Origin: Deltaproteobacteria bacterium | GTDB taxonomy: Bacteria > Desulfobacterota > Desulfuromonadia > Geobacterales > Geobacteraceae | NCBI GenBank assembly: GCA_021848385.1 | Contig: JAJZUQ010000022.1 | Coordinates: forward strand, 1 to 45,819 | Direction: 5' to 3' | DNA length: 45,819 nt | The notes under the pieces: generated by a model | The model's database searches: none | The model's input: only the letters and a program-made list of their open reading frames with translations | What the model was told of the DNA's origin: nothing | Shown here: positions 36,493-45,819 of the stretch, piece after piece | Numbering within the stretch: position 1 is the stretch's first letter | Layout of the letters: the number at the start of each line of letters is the position of its first letter | Made by a program: the position numbers and the translations under genes

Positions 36493-36690
36493 TTAGTCGC
36501 CGCTGATGGTCAGCCAGCGGCCGATGGATTTGTCTTCAATTTTCTTCGTCTGGTGTTTCAGTGCCTCGACTTCCTTGGTCAGGTTGTCGAGCTTCTGCTG
36601 CAGGTCCTGCTCCGCAGCCTGGGCGGACAGAGGAAGCGCAAGGCTTGCCACGGCGACGCCCGTCATGATCGATCGAACAAATGTACGCAT
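36493..36690 (-). pseudogene. 5' fragment of the DUF3373 porin gene: signal peptide and coiled coil
   Basis: 65 codons: signal peptide (RTFVRSIMTGVAVASLALPLSAQA), a short coiled coil (QDLQQKLDNLTKEVEALKHQ) and the first strand GRWLTISGD, then TAA (36493-36495). The next codon is the ATG of the barrel fragment in the same frame. Good AAGGAG RBS. One base change in the TAA to TAC or TAT would restore GDY-(M)FRYDYL, the normal run of such porins. Confidence 0.85.
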
Positions 36691-36713
36691 ACGGTCTCCT
36701 TTTCATTAATATG

Positions 36714-36727
36714 TGGTGCTAGCACCA
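36714..36727. promoter_or_regulatory. Perfect palindrome in the porin leader
   Basis: TGGTGCTAGCACCA, 14 bases, just downstream of the predicted transcription start and about 25 bases before the porin ATG. Operator-like or a small leader hairpin. Confidence 0.5.
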
Positions 36728-36740
36728 TAAAATCCAGATA

Positions 36741-36769
36741 ATCCTACACATGTTTCCTTGTTTTGTCGA
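36741..36769 (-). promoter_or_regulatory. Promoter of the porin gene
   Basis: Minus-strand -35 TCGACA (36764-36769), 17-base spacer, -10 TAGGAT (36741-36746); leader about 40 bases. Confidence 0.6.
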
Positions 36770-37054
36770 CCCCCTTTCGTCTGGGATGATGTTGACGTGT
36801 TGTAATAAACGCTTACAAATACATGGATCTGTCGTAATGTATAAATAGCAGTGAACCGGACTATTGTAATATTCAATAAATGCGATAATGCAAATGTCGC
36901 GCCCAGTCACTATTGTTCACATAAAAACAGTGCCTTGGAAATTGCGGGTGGATTGTAAAACACTGTTTTTTCAATTGTTTCAGCTATTTGACAAGTTTGT
37001 GCCGGTTGTTTGACGTTTTGCCGATGCGCTCGTGTATACAGAGAGGAAATTCAG
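36770..37054. other. AT-rich intergenic stretch without recognisable gene
   Basis: Lies between the divergent porin and miaB promoters. No coding frame with an RBS, tRNA or clear hairpin was seen. It contains several TTGAC-like hexamers (for example near 36989 and 37009), but no well-spaced -10. Confidence 0.5.
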
Positions 37055-37084
37055 TTGACGACAAAGGGATAAATTGCGTACTAT
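37055..37084 (+). promoter_or_regulatory. Promoter of miaB
   Basis: -35 TTGACG (37055-37060), 18-base spacer, -10 TACTAT (37079-37084). A start near 37091 implies that the ATG at 37088 is not used. Confidence 0.6.
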
Positions 37085-37111
37085 TTCATGACTATGCAGC
37101 AAAGGAGTAGT

Positions 37112-38437
37112 GTGAAACAGGACAAGCTGGTATATGTAGAAACCTTCGGCTGCCAGATGAACGTGAGTGATTCGGAAAAGATCGTCACGCTTCTCAAGGG
37201 GCTTGGCTATAACCTCACCACCGAATCTTCCCAGGCTGACCTCATCATCCTCAATACCTGCAGCGTCAGGGCAAAAGCGGAACAGAAGGTCTACAACCTC
37301 CTCAATAACTATATGGGGCTGAAACGGCAGAATCGAAACCTCATCCTCGGGGTCGGCGGCTGTGTCGCCCAGCAGGAGGGGGAGCGGTTGCTGGCGAAGG
37401 TCCCTCACCTCGACCTGGTGTTCGGGACCCACAATCTCCACCAGTTGCCTGCCCTGGTGCGGGGCGCCGAAGCCGGACAGCGCCAGGCTGAAGTGGCGTT
37501 CATCGACACGGAGACCCGTCTTGGCCTCTTTCCGGTGGACGAGACGGAGGGGGGTTCCACCCGCTTTGTCACGGTAATGCAGGGGTGTGACAACTTCTGC
37601 GCCTACTGCATCGTTCCCCATGTCCGGGGACGGGAGATCAGCCGGCGTTCTGCCGACATTCTGGGCGAGATAGCCACTATGGCCGACAGGGGGGTGAAGG
37701 AGGTGACACTCCTCGGTCAGAACGTCAATTCCTATGGCCTGAAAAGCCAGGGGGAGCTTGATTTCGCCGGTTTGCTCCGTAGAGTGGCCGCCATAGACGG
37801 AATTAAGCGGATCCGCTTCACCACCTCCCATCCCAAGGATATTTCGCCCGGCCTTATCGCCTGTTTCGCTGATATTCCCAAGCTCTGCAGTCATATTCAC
37901 CTGCCGGCCCAGGCTGGGAGCGATAGTGTTCTCGCCCGGATGGATCGGGGTTACAGTCGTGCGGAGTATCTCGCAAAAATTGCAGACCTGCGGGCGGCCC
38001 GTCCCGACATCCATATTACCGGTGACATGATCGTCGGTTTCCCCGGCGAGACCGACGCCGATTTCGAACAGACCCTTTCTCTCATGGAGGAGGTGCACTA
38101 TGTCGACCTCTTCTCCTTCATCTATTCTGTCCGCCCCGGCACCAAGGCGGCCGGATTTGCTGACGAAGTCTCCCGCGACGTCAAACAGGATCGGCTCCTG
38201 CGGCTCCAGAACCTCCAGCGGACCATGACGCTGGAGCTGAACCGGAGCCTTGTGGGGAGCCGCCAGGAAGTGCTTGTGGAGGGGGTCAGCAAGCGGGGGG
38301 ACCAGCTGTACGGCCGCTCCTCCGGCAACAGGATTGTCAACTTCACCGGGGAAGAGAGCATGATTGGCTCTCTGGCCCCGGTCACTATCATCCGCGCATA
38401 CCAGAACTCCCTTTTAGGGGGACTACTGCATCAGTAA
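37112..38437 (+). CDS. miaB: tRNA-2-methylthio-N6-dimethylallyladenosine synthase
   Basis: 441 residues from GTG 37112; AAAGGAG ends 4 bases before it, and the ATG at 37088 would precede the predicted transcript start. Methylthiolates i6A37 of tRNAs reading UNN codons. N-terminal UPF0004 cysteines (TFGCQMN, LNTCSVR, VGGCVAQ), radical SAM motif CDNFCAYC, then DMIVGFPGETD and a C-terminal TRAM domain (about residue 375 on). Length and motifs are those of MiaB rather than MtaB or RimO. Confidence 0.95.
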   Translation: MKQDKLVYVETFGCQMNVSDSEKIVTLLKGLGYNLTTESSQADLIILNTCSVRAKAEQKVYNLLNNYMGLKRQNRNLILGVGGCVAQQEGERLLAKVPHLDLVFGTHNLHQLPALVRGAEAGQRQAEVAFIDTETRLGLFPVDETEGGSTRFVTVMQGCDNFCAYCIVPHVRGREISRRSADILGEIATMADRGVKEVTLLGQNVNSYGLKSQGELDFAGLLRRVAAIDGIKRIRFTTSHPKDISPGLIACFADIPKLCSHIHLPAQAGSDSVLARMDRGYSRAEYLAKIADLRAARPDIHITGDMIVGFPGETDADFEQTLSLMEEVHYVDLFSFIYSVRPGTKAAGFADEVSRDVKQDRLLRLQNLQRTMTLELNRSLVGSRQEVLVEGVSKRGDQLYGRSSGNRIVNFTGEESMIGSLAPVTIIRAYQNSLLGGLLHQ

Positions 38438-38505
38438 CCATGTCACGGGTTCGCTTTTCCGGGTCCCCAGTCCCGGGTCCCGGATTCCAGATTTTAGAGG
38501 TATCA

Positions 38506-39006
38506 ATGTCCCATGAAATGACGATTCACGGTTTTACCCTCGATTCCCTGGCCCACCGGCCGGTGGTGATCCTGAAGGACAGTGGCGACCTGAACACGGT
38601 TCCCATCTGGCTCAATGCCAACGAAGCGGTTGTCATGGCTGCCGAACTTGTCGGACGTGACCTGGCAAGTCAACGGAGCGGTGGCGATCTGCTCTCCTGT
38701 CTGCTGGAAACCCTCGGGATGGAGGTTTGTCAGGTGGCCATCGAGGCGGTGCAGAATGGTATCTATCGGGCATCGGTCCTTTTCCGGCGTGACGGGGAGG
38801 ATATCCGGGTAGAAGTGCGCCCCAGCGAGGCACTCCTGACCTCTCTCAAGTACAGGCTGCCGGTGCATGTTGCCGACGAGGTTGTGCAGCAGGCATCCCG
38901 TCTTATCGACGGCGAAGACGAGTCGGCCCAGGAGACTGCCGCCCGCCGTTTCGCCGATTTCCTGGAAAACCTCGACCCAGCGCTGATGGGAAAATATCCC
39001 ATGTAG
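38506..39006 (+). CDS. DUF151 / bifunctional nuclease-domain protein
   Basis: 166 residues from ATG 38506 with AGAGG upstream; the in-frame ATG 38440 would translate a GTCCC-type repeat. Recognisable family features: VVILKDSGDLNTVPIWLNANEA, AVQNGIYRASVLFRRDGED and DVRPSEAL-like EVRPSEALL. Family members were described as nucleases in plants; the bacterial role is unsettled. It follows miaB by about 70 bases and is likely co-transcribed. Cytosolic. Confidence 0.85.
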   Translation: MSHEMTIHGFTLDSLAHRPVVILKDSGDLNTVPIWLNANEAVVMAAELVGRDLASQRSGGDLLSCLLETLGMEVCQVAIEAVQNGIYRASVLFRRDGEDIRVEVRPSEALLTSLKYRLPVHVADEVVQQASRLIDGEDESAQETAARRFADFLENLDPALMGKYPM

Positions 39007-39043
39007 ACAGCAGGGCGCTGAACCGCGCAGCTATCTGTCAATT

Positions 39044-39198
39044 CACAAGGTGGTGGGTGTTTCGTGGAGCGAATGTGCCCGAGCACCAGCGGCTGTAGGC
39101 GGAATGGAGCAAAGCCGGCCAATCGGCCGGCGCGAAATGAGCCGTACAGCGTCGGTGCGAGGGCACTCTGAGCGGAACGGAATGCTCACCACCTTGTG
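39044..39198. repeat. Palindromic intergenic repeat, copy 2
   Basis: 155 bases. Outer arms CACAAGGTGGTG (39044-39055) and CACCACCTTGTG (39187-39198) pair perfectly but share no sequence with the arms of copy 1. The core matches copy 1 closely (TCGTGGAGCGAATGTGCCCG, GAGCAAAGCCGGCC, GGCCGGCGCGAAATGAGCCG, ACTCTGAGCG). Centre GCCGGCC-AATC-GGCCGGC at 39114-39131. It ends 37 bases before the aminopeptidase start and has the same orientation to its downstream gene as copy 1. Confidence 0.8.
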
Positions 39199-39235
39199 CT
39201 TATGTGCCCATAATCAGACAACCCAGGAGCCCCCC

Positions 39236-40306
39236 ATGCGCAAAGAATCCTACACTTTTTTCCAGGACCTGTTGTCCGCCCCCAGCCCTTCCGGGTACGA
39301 ACAGCCTGCCCAGCGGGTGTTCCGTGCCTACGTGAGCCCGTTTGCCCAAGTGAGCCAGGATGTGCTCGGTAATGTTTACGGCACCATCCCGGCGAGCGGC
39401 ACGGAGCGCCCCCGGGTAATGCTGGTCGGCCATTCGGACGAGATCGGTCTTCAGGTGAAGTATATGGACGACAACGGTTTTCTCTTCTTCGGCCCCATCG
39501 GCGGGGTGGATGCCCATCTGACGCCGGGGCAGCGGGTCAATATCCATACGTTGCAGGGGGTTGTGCCGGGGGTGATCGGCAAGAAACCGATCCATCTCAT
39601 GGAGCCCAAAGACCGTGAGACAGTGGTGAAGCTGGAGAGCCAGTACATCGATATCGGTGCGGCCAGTCGCAAGGAGGCCGAGGCGTTGATCCGGGTCGGT
39701 GATCCGGTGACCTTTGCCAGCGGACTGGAGCGGCTCCATGGCGACCGGGTGACCTCACGCGGCTTCGACGACAAGGCGGGCAGCTTCGTGGTTGCGGAAG
39801 TGCTGCGTCAGGTGGCTGCCGCTACGAAAAAACTTCCGGTGGAACTGGTGGGGGTGTCTTCGGTGCAGGAAGAGGTAGGCCTGCGTGGCGGCACGACGAG
39901 TGCTTACAACGTCAAGCCCGATCTCGGCATCTGTGTCGAAGTGGATTTCTGTACCGACCAGCCGGACGTGGACCGGAAGCACAACGGCGACGTGGGGCTT
40001 GGCAAGGGACCGATCCTTCCCCGGGGGGCAAACATCAATCCGGCCCTGTTCGAACTGCTGGCCGATACCGCCGCACGGGAGAAGATACCGGTCCAGTTCA
40101 CCGGCATCCCCCGGGCAACCGGCACCGACGCCAACGTCATGCAGATCTCCCGCGGCGGGGTGGCAACCGCCCTGGTGAAGATACCCCTCAGGTACATGCA
40201 TACCCCGGTGGAGGTGCTCTCCCTTACCGACCTGGAAAACGCGGTGAAACTGATTGCCGCCACCCTCTACCGGATAAAGGACAAGGCTGCCTTCATCCCC
40301 AGGTGA
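39236..40306 (+). CDS. M42-family metallo-aminopeptidase
   Basis: 356 residues from ATG 39236, preceded by CAGGAG; the longer frame from 39050 runs through the palindromic repeat and is not credible. Metal-site motifs of M42 enzymes: GHSDEIGL, RGFDDKAGS, QEEVGLRGG, CVEVDF and a late His in YMHTPVEV. The usual self-compartmentalising fold of FrvX/TET-type peptidases. Removes N-terminal residues from peptides in the cytosol. No signal peptide. Confidence 0.92.
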   Translation: MRKESYTFFQDLLSAPSPSGYEQPAQRVFRAYVSPFAQVSQDVLGNVYGTIPASGTERPRVMLVGHSDEIGLQVKYMDDNGFLFFGPIGGVDAHLTPGQRVNIHTLQGVVPGVIGKKPIHLMEPKDRETVVKLESQYIDIGAASRKEAEALIRVGDPVTFASGLERLHGDRVTSRGFDDKAGSFVVAEVLRQVAAATKKLPVELVGVSSVQEEVGLRGGTTSAYNVKPDLGICVEVDFCTDQPDVDRKHNGDVGLGKGPILPRGANINPALFELLADTAAREKIPVQFTGIPRATGTDANVMQISRGGVATALVKIPLRYMHTPVEVLSLTDLENAVKLIAATLYRIKDKAAFIPR

Positions 40307-40371
40307 GAAACAGGTAAAGGTAAAGGTTCCCGGATTACGAGTCCCGAGTCCCGGCTTTACCCCCTTTTAAC

Positions 40372-40400
40372 TTGACTTGCCCCGCCGCCTGTATTAGTTT
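40372..40400 (+). promoter_or_regulatory. Possible guaB promoter
   Basis: -35 TTGACT (40372-40377), 17-base spacer, -10 TAGTTT (40395-40400); the -10 is weak. About 35 bases before guaB. Confidence 0.5.
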
Positions 40401-40426
40401 TTTCGGTTAAATATTCGAACAATTAA

Positions 40427-41914
<1,488 letters not shown>

Positions 41915-41916
41915 GT

Positions 41917-43473
41917 ATGGACATCCATAGCGAAAAGATCCTTATCCTCGACTTCGGCTCCCAGTACACCCAGCTTATCGCCCGGCGGGTGCGGGAGGCC
42001 CACGTCTACTGCGAGCTGCACCCTTTCGACATGGGGCTGGAGGCGATCCGCGCCTTTGCTCCCAAGGGGATCATCCTCTCCGGTGGCCCCAAATCGGTCT
42101 ACGAACCGGGGGCACCGGCGGTGGCCGAGGAGCTCTTCGACCTGGGGGTGCCGGTTCTTGGAATCTGCTATGGGATGCAACTGATGAGCCGCCATTTCGG
42201 CGGCGAAGTTGTCCCCGCCGGCAAGCGCGAGTTCGGCCACGCCGAACTCCTGGCCAAAGGCATGCCGGGGCCGCTCTTTGAAGGTTTTTTCGTCGAGGGG
42301 AACAGTCCTGTCTGGATGAGCCATGGCGACCACGTGTCGCGGGTTCCTGCCGGGTTCGAAGTCGTGGCGGAGACTGCCAATGCGCCGGTCTGCGCCATCC
42401 AGGATGTCTCCCGCCGGCTCTACGGCGTGCAGTTCCACCCCGAGGTGAACCATACCCCGCGGGGGGAAATACTTGTTGATACGTTTGTCCGGAAAGTCTG
42501 CGGCTGTACCGGCCGCTGGACTCCCGGCCATATCATTGAGGATGCCGTGGAGCGGATTCGCTCCCAGGTCGGCGCCGACCGGGTCATCCTCGGTCTCTCC
42601 GGCGGTGTGGATTCGTCAGTGGCGGCGGCCCTTATCCATCGGGCCATCGGCGACCAGCTCACCTGTGTCTTCGTGGACAACGGACTGCTCCGTCTCGCGG
42701 AGGGGGATCAGGTGATGGCGACCTTTGCCCAGAACCTGGGGGTGAAGGTGATCCGGGTCGATGCCGAGGAGCGCTTTTTGAGCGGATTGGCTGGCGAGAC
42801 AGACCCGGAGAAGAAACGGAAGATCATCGGCAACCTGTTCGTCGACATATTCGAGGAAGAATCGAACCGGATCGAAGACGCCCGCTGGCTCGCCCAGGGA
42901 ACGATCTATCCCGACGTCATCGAATCGGCCGGTGCCAAGACCGGCAAGGCTCACAACATCAAGAGCCACCACAACGTTGGGGGGCTTCCCGACTACATGA
43001 AGCTCAAACTCCTTGAACCCCTGCGGGAGCTGTTCAAGGACGAGGTGAGGTCAATCGGCGAAGAACTGGGTCTGCCTCACCAGATGGTCTGGCGCCATCC
43101 TTTCCCCGGACCGGGTCTGGGGGTGCGGATTCTCGGCGAGGTGAAAAAGGAGTATGCCGATATCCTGCGCCGGGCCGACGCCATCTACATCGAGGAGCTC
43201 TATGCTGCCGACCATTATGAAAAGATCAGCCAGGCCTTTGCCGTCTTCCTCCCGGTGAAGAGCGTGGGGGTCATGGGTGATGGTCGCACGTACGAATACG
43301 TCATCGCCCTTCGGGCGGTCGAGACCAAGGACTTCATGACCGCCGGCTGGTACCCGCTTCCCTACGAGGATATGGCCCGCATCAGCGGCCGGATCATCAA
43401 CGAGGTGAAGGGGGTGAACCGGGTGGTGTATGATATAAGTTCAAAACCACCAGCCACCATAGAATGGGAGTAG
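41917..43473 (+). CDS. guaA: GMP synthase (glutamine-hydrolysing)
   Basis: 518 residues. Aminates XMP to GMP. Class I glutamine amidotransferase domain with catalytic Cys in GICYGMQLM, His and Glu in [11 protein letters not shown]. Then the ATP-pyrophosphatase P-loop [11 protein letters not shown] and the C-terminal dimerisation domain with the C-terminal [18 protein letters not shown]. Its ATG is two bases past the guaB stop. Confidence 0.97.
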   Translation: MDIHSEKILILDFGSQYTQLIARRVREAHVYCELHPFDMGLEAIRAFAPKGIILSGGPKSVYEPGAPAVAEELFDLGVPVLGICYGMQLMSRHFGGEVVPAGKREFGHAELLAKGMPGPLFEGFFVEGNSPVWMSHGDHVSRVPAGFEVVAETANAPVCAIQDVSRRLYGVQFHPEVNHTPRGEILVDTFVRKVCGCTGRWTPGHIIEDAVERIRSQVGADRVILGLSGGVDSSVAAALIHRAIGDQLTCVFVDNGLLRLAEGDQVMATFAQNLGVKVIRVDAEERFLSGLAGETDPEKKRKIIGNLFVDIFEEESNRIEDARWLAQGTIYPDVIESAGAKTGKAHNIKSHHNVGGLPDYMKLKLLEPLRELFKDEVRSIGEELGLPHQMVWRHPFPGPGLGVRILGEVKKEYADILRRADAIYIEELYAADHYEKISQAFAVFLPVKSVGVMGDGRTYEYVIALRAVETKDFMTAGWYPLPYEDMARISGRIINEVKGVNRVVYDISSKPPATIEWE

Positions 43474-43513
43474 GAGCGGACGCCGCTTTTCCGCCATCTC
43501 TGCGTCAAACTTC

Positions 43514-43559
43514 ACGACCGCTTGTGCGGCGTAGCGCTGCTACGCCTCCGTGCGGTCGT
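43514..43559. terminator. Two-part hairpin after guaA, candidate terminator
   Basis: ACGACCGC...GGCGTAGC-GCT-GCTACGCC...GCGGTCGT: two 8-base stems separated by an internal loop, followed by TCGTTTTCCTT. Just upstream sits TCTCTGCGTCAAA, also found at the right end of the element before der. Confidence 0.6.
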
Positions 43560-43640
43560 TCGTTTTCCTTGACCTGACGAAAAATCGACGCCCTCACGCA
43601 TCTGAGCTTGTAAGATTCCTGAAATAATGAGTCAGTAATT

Positions 43641-44288
43641 ATGAAAATCAAACTCGTAATCTTTGATCTGGATGGGACGTTGATGGATTCGCTGGACGAC
43701 CTGACTGATGCCACCAACCACATGCTCGGCCTTGCGGGACGGCCGGCATTGACCAGTGAAGGGGTGCGGCAGCTGGTGGGGCAGGGGGCGCGCAACCTTG
43801 TAGAACGGGCGCTAGCCAATGGGACGGATGACGAGGTGGAACGGGGGATAAACGCCTTCCTGACGTATAACGGAGCGCACCTGGCGGACCGGAGTCACCC
43901 CTATCCCGGCGTGCGGGAGACGCTGGATGCGTTGCAGGGGAGAGGGGTTCCCCTTGCGCTCATTTCTAACAAGAACGTCGCCCTCTGTAATGGCCTTCTT
44001 CGTATCTTCGGGCTCGATGGTTATTTCGCCGCCGTGCTCGGCGCCGATTCCCTCCCTTTCCGTAAACCTTCGCCGGAGCCGCTCCTCAAGCTCATGGGTG
44101 ATTTCGGTGTGGCGCCTGCCGAGACGATCATGGTGGGGGACAGCATCAACGATATGGCTGCCGGCCGCAGTGCCGGTGTGACCACCGTCGGCTGTACCTA
44201 CGGTTATGGCGAACTCGCCGAACTTGAGGGTGCGGACTTCCTGGTCGACGCGCTTCCCCGGCTGCTGGAGCTGCCGCTCTTCGACTGA
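43641..44288 (+). CDS. gph: HAD-family phosphatase, phosphoglycolate phosphatase-like
   Basis: 215 residues. HAD motif I DLDGTLMDS (Asp9 and Asp11), motif II ISNK, motif III Lys in RKPSPEP, motif IV GDSINDM. A helical cap between I and II is typical of subclass IA enzymes such as Gph, which clears 2-phosphoglycolate. Substrate is inferred only from family, so it could be another small phosphate ester. No clear RBS. Followed by a strong terminator. Confidence 0.82.
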   Translation: MKIKLVIFDLDGTLMDSLDDLTDATNHMLGLAGRPALTSEGVRQLVGQGARNLVERALANGTDDEVERGINAFLTYNGAHLADRSHPYPGVRETLDALQGRGVPLALISNKNVALCNGLLRIFGLDGYFAAVLGADSLPFRKPSPEPLLKLMGDFGVAPAETIMVGDSINDMAAGRSAGVTTVGCTYGYGELAELEGADFLVDALPRLLELPLFD

Positions 44289-44321
44289 TCTGGTTTTTAA
44301 CTTGCTTTGTTCCGTAATTAC

Positions 44322-44344
44322 AGCCCGCCGATGCGGGCTTTTTT
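44322..44344 (+). terminator. Rho-independent terminator after the HAD gene
   Basis: AGCCCGC-CGAT-GCGGGCT followed by TTTTTT. Confidence 0.9.
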
Positions 44345-44380
44345 GTTGCCTGTGCGTAGCGTGCAAGGTAAGCTTGCACC

Positions 44381-45703
44381 ATGGGTGAAGAGATATTTAT
44401 GGCACTGCTCGAACGTGACGACATCCGCCGGCTGGTCCGGCTGGCAGCCGATTGTCGGGTTAATCTCTATCTGGTAGGGGGAGGGGTGCGGGACCTTCTG
44501 CTGGGGAGGCCCAGCCAGGACCTTGATTTTGCCATGGAAGGCGAGTGTGTCGAACTGCCCCGCCGCTTTGCCGCAGCAGTCGGCGGGACTTTTTTCTGGC
44601 TGGACGAGGATCGCCGGCATGGGCGGGTAGTGCGGGGGAGGGGGGAAGGTCAGGCGAACTACGATTTTGTCCCGCTTCAGGGAGGCACAATCGAAGAGGA
44701 CCTGGCTCTGCGCGACTTCACCATCAACTCCCTGGCGTTTCCCCTGAATGCTTCGGGACGGGGGCTTCTCGACCCGCTTGGGGGGGCGGGGGATTTGTCT
44801 GCGCGAATTATCCGGACCTGTTCTCCCTCAGCCTTTGCCGACGACCCGGTGCGGTTGGTACGGGCGATCCGGTTTGCGGCCACCCTCAAATTCGAGGTAG
44901 CAGCCCCGACCTGGGACCAGATGCTGACAACCGCGCCGCTCCTTGAACAGGTGGCTGCGGAGCGGGTGCGGGACGAGTTTTTCAAGATACTGGCAGTCCC
45001 CGAAAGTACATCCTTTCTTCGCCAACTGGCTGAAGCCGGCCTGCTTCACCGGATAACAGGCACAGGCAGCGGCTGTGACAAGTTCGTAGAGGGCTTTGAT
45101 CGGGTGATCCGCCTGGAACGGTTGGTTGCAGGGCTGGCAGCTCGCTTCCCCGTCGATCATGAGGGATTAACCCGGCAGTTGTCAGTCGGCATCGAAGATG
45201 GGATATCCTCGTCTTCCCTGCTGAAGCTGGCCGCCCTCGTTGGTCCTGTTGCCGCGGACGGTGTTGACGTGCTGTTTGAAAAACTGCGGCTCGGCAACCG
45301 TTCCCGGCGCATGCTCCGGCTCCTCTGCCAGACCAAGCTTCCCGTTGGTCTGCTGATCCCGCCGGAACGCCAAACCCTTCGGACCATGTACCGCTTCTTT
45401 CGCGACGAGGCACCGGCAAGCCTGGAACTGGTTCTCCTCTCCTTGTCTTACGGCGTCATCCCGCCCGATGTCGCTCTCAGGCTCGTGGAGTACTATTACC
45501 ACGACTATGATCCTGAGGGTGCGGACCTTTATCTGTCCGGCACCGACATTATGGAAATTCTCGACAGTGCTCCGGGACCCCGAGTGGGGGAAGCGGCAGC
45601 CCTCTTGCGCGAGGCGGAGAGCCGCGGAGCGGTCAACAGCAGGGTTGAGGCAGAGGATTACCTTCGGAAAAACCTGTTGACAAAACAGGCGCCGATAGGC
45701 TAA
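44381..45703 (+). CDS. CCA-adding-type tRNA nucleotidyltransferase / poly(A) polymerase family
   Basis: 440 residues; ATG 44399 is an equally good start (GAAGAG six bases upstream). Class II nucleotidyltransferase head: LVGGGVRDLLLGRPSQDLDF (the DxD metal site), RDFTINSLAF, then the RNA-binding stretch DPVRLVRAIRFAATL. The second half is helical and poorly conserved, and I see no HD domain motif. Could be CCA-adding, A-adding or poly(A) polymerase; these cannot be separated by eye. A tRNA gene with an encoded CCA follows at 18 bases. Confidence 0.85.
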   Translation: MGEEIFMALLERDDIRRLVRLAADCRVNLYLVGGGVRDLLLGRPSQDLDFAMEGECVELPRRFAAAVGGTFFWLDEDRRHGRVVRGRGEGQANYDFVPLQGGTIEEDLALRDFTINSLAFPLNASGRGLLDPLGGAGDLSARIIRTCSPSAFADDPVRLVRAIRFAATLKFEVAAPTWDQMLTTAPLLEQVAAERVRDEFFKILAVPESTSFLRQLAEAGLLHRITGTGSGCDKFVEGFDRVIRLERLVAGLAARFPVDHEGLTRQLSVGIEDGISSSSLLKLAALVGPVAADGVDVLFEKLRLGNRSRRMLRLLCQTKLPVGLLIPPERQTLRTMYRFFRDEAPASLELVLLSLSYGVIPPDVALRLVEYYYHDYDPEGADLYLSGTDIMEILDSAPGPRVGEAAALLREAESRGAVNSRVEAEDYLRKNLLTKQAPIG

Positions 45704-45706
45704 AAG
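45677..45706 (+). promoter_or_regulatory. Promoter of tRNA-Gly, overlapping the end of the upstream gene
   Basis: -35 TTGACA (45677-45682), 18-base spacer, -10 TAAAAG (45701-45706). The -35 and spacer lie in the last codons of the nucleotidyltransferase. Confidence 0.6.
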
Positions 45707-45720
45707 TATCTTTCCACCAA

Positions 45721-45795
<75 letters not shown>

Positions 45796-45819
45796 AGAAA
45801 ATCAAGGGGTTAGGCCAAG

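Noticed and set aside
36493-36495. Recoded stop (selenocysteine or pyrrolysine) in the porin
   Set aside because: The codon is TAA, which neither system uses, and no recoding signal is evident.
39050-39235. N-terminal extension of the M42 aminopeptidase
   Set aside because: It translates the palindromic repeat; the ATG at 39236 has a good RBS and matches the family N-terminus.

Overview
The window looks like chromosomal DNA from a member of the Geobacter group (Desulfuromonadia/Geobacterales). The grounds are high GC, two octaheme c-type cytochromes, a very large c7-type multiheme cytochrome, a DUF3373-type outer-membrane porin gene and a gliding/extracellular-matrix-style chemosensory operon, set among housekeeping genes. 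From memory the gene order resembles the neighbourhood of leuS, holA and rpsT in G. sulfurreducens; this was not checked.

Layout. (1) 1-3919, minus strand: operon tmk-holB-ricT-metG, with metG cut by the window edge. It diverges from (2) 4093-8479, plus strand: rnc, a radical SAM protein, era and der. Two structured intergenic elements lie here, a 161-bp palindromic repeat before era and a 192-bp inverted-repeat element before der. (3) 8625-23945, plus strand: a tightly packed chemosensory operon with a DUF4388-receiver-GAF protein, CheY, CheA, an ExeA-like AAA ATPase, CheW, CheY, CheW, a zinc-ribbon/receiver protein, a HEAT-repeat protein, CheR, CheB, a coiled-coil/GAF protein and CheY. It ends in a 27-heme cytochrome made of nine triheme c7-like modules. 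(4) 24024-28148: leuS, lptE, holA. (5) 28209-36690, minus strand: rpsT, a large MCP, two octaheme cytochromes of the tetrathionate-reductase family, a small secreted protein and a DUF3373 porin gene interrupted by an in-frame TAA. Most of these have their own terminator and several a visible promoter. (6) 37112-45795, plus strand: miaB, a DUF151 nuclease-like gene, a second copy of the palindromic repeat, an M42 aminopeptidase, guaB-guaA, a HAD phosphatase, a CCA-adding-type nucleotidyltransferase and tRNA-Gly(CCC).

How it may fit together. The chemosensory operon carries the core adaptation and kinase proteins (CheA, CheW, CheR, CheB) but no receptor of its own and no flagellar genes. The nearest receptor is the MCP on the opposite strand about 5 kb past the operon end. 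The cytochrome sits directly downstream of the last CheY with no terminator between them, so signalling and electron-transfer capacity may be co-transcribed. The octaheme cytochromes and porin form a periplasm/outer-membrane respiratory neighbourhood.

The points most worth checking are the nine-module cytochrome tied to the Che operon, the two palindromic repeats whose outer stems differ in sequence yet stay self-complementary, and the broken porin gene.
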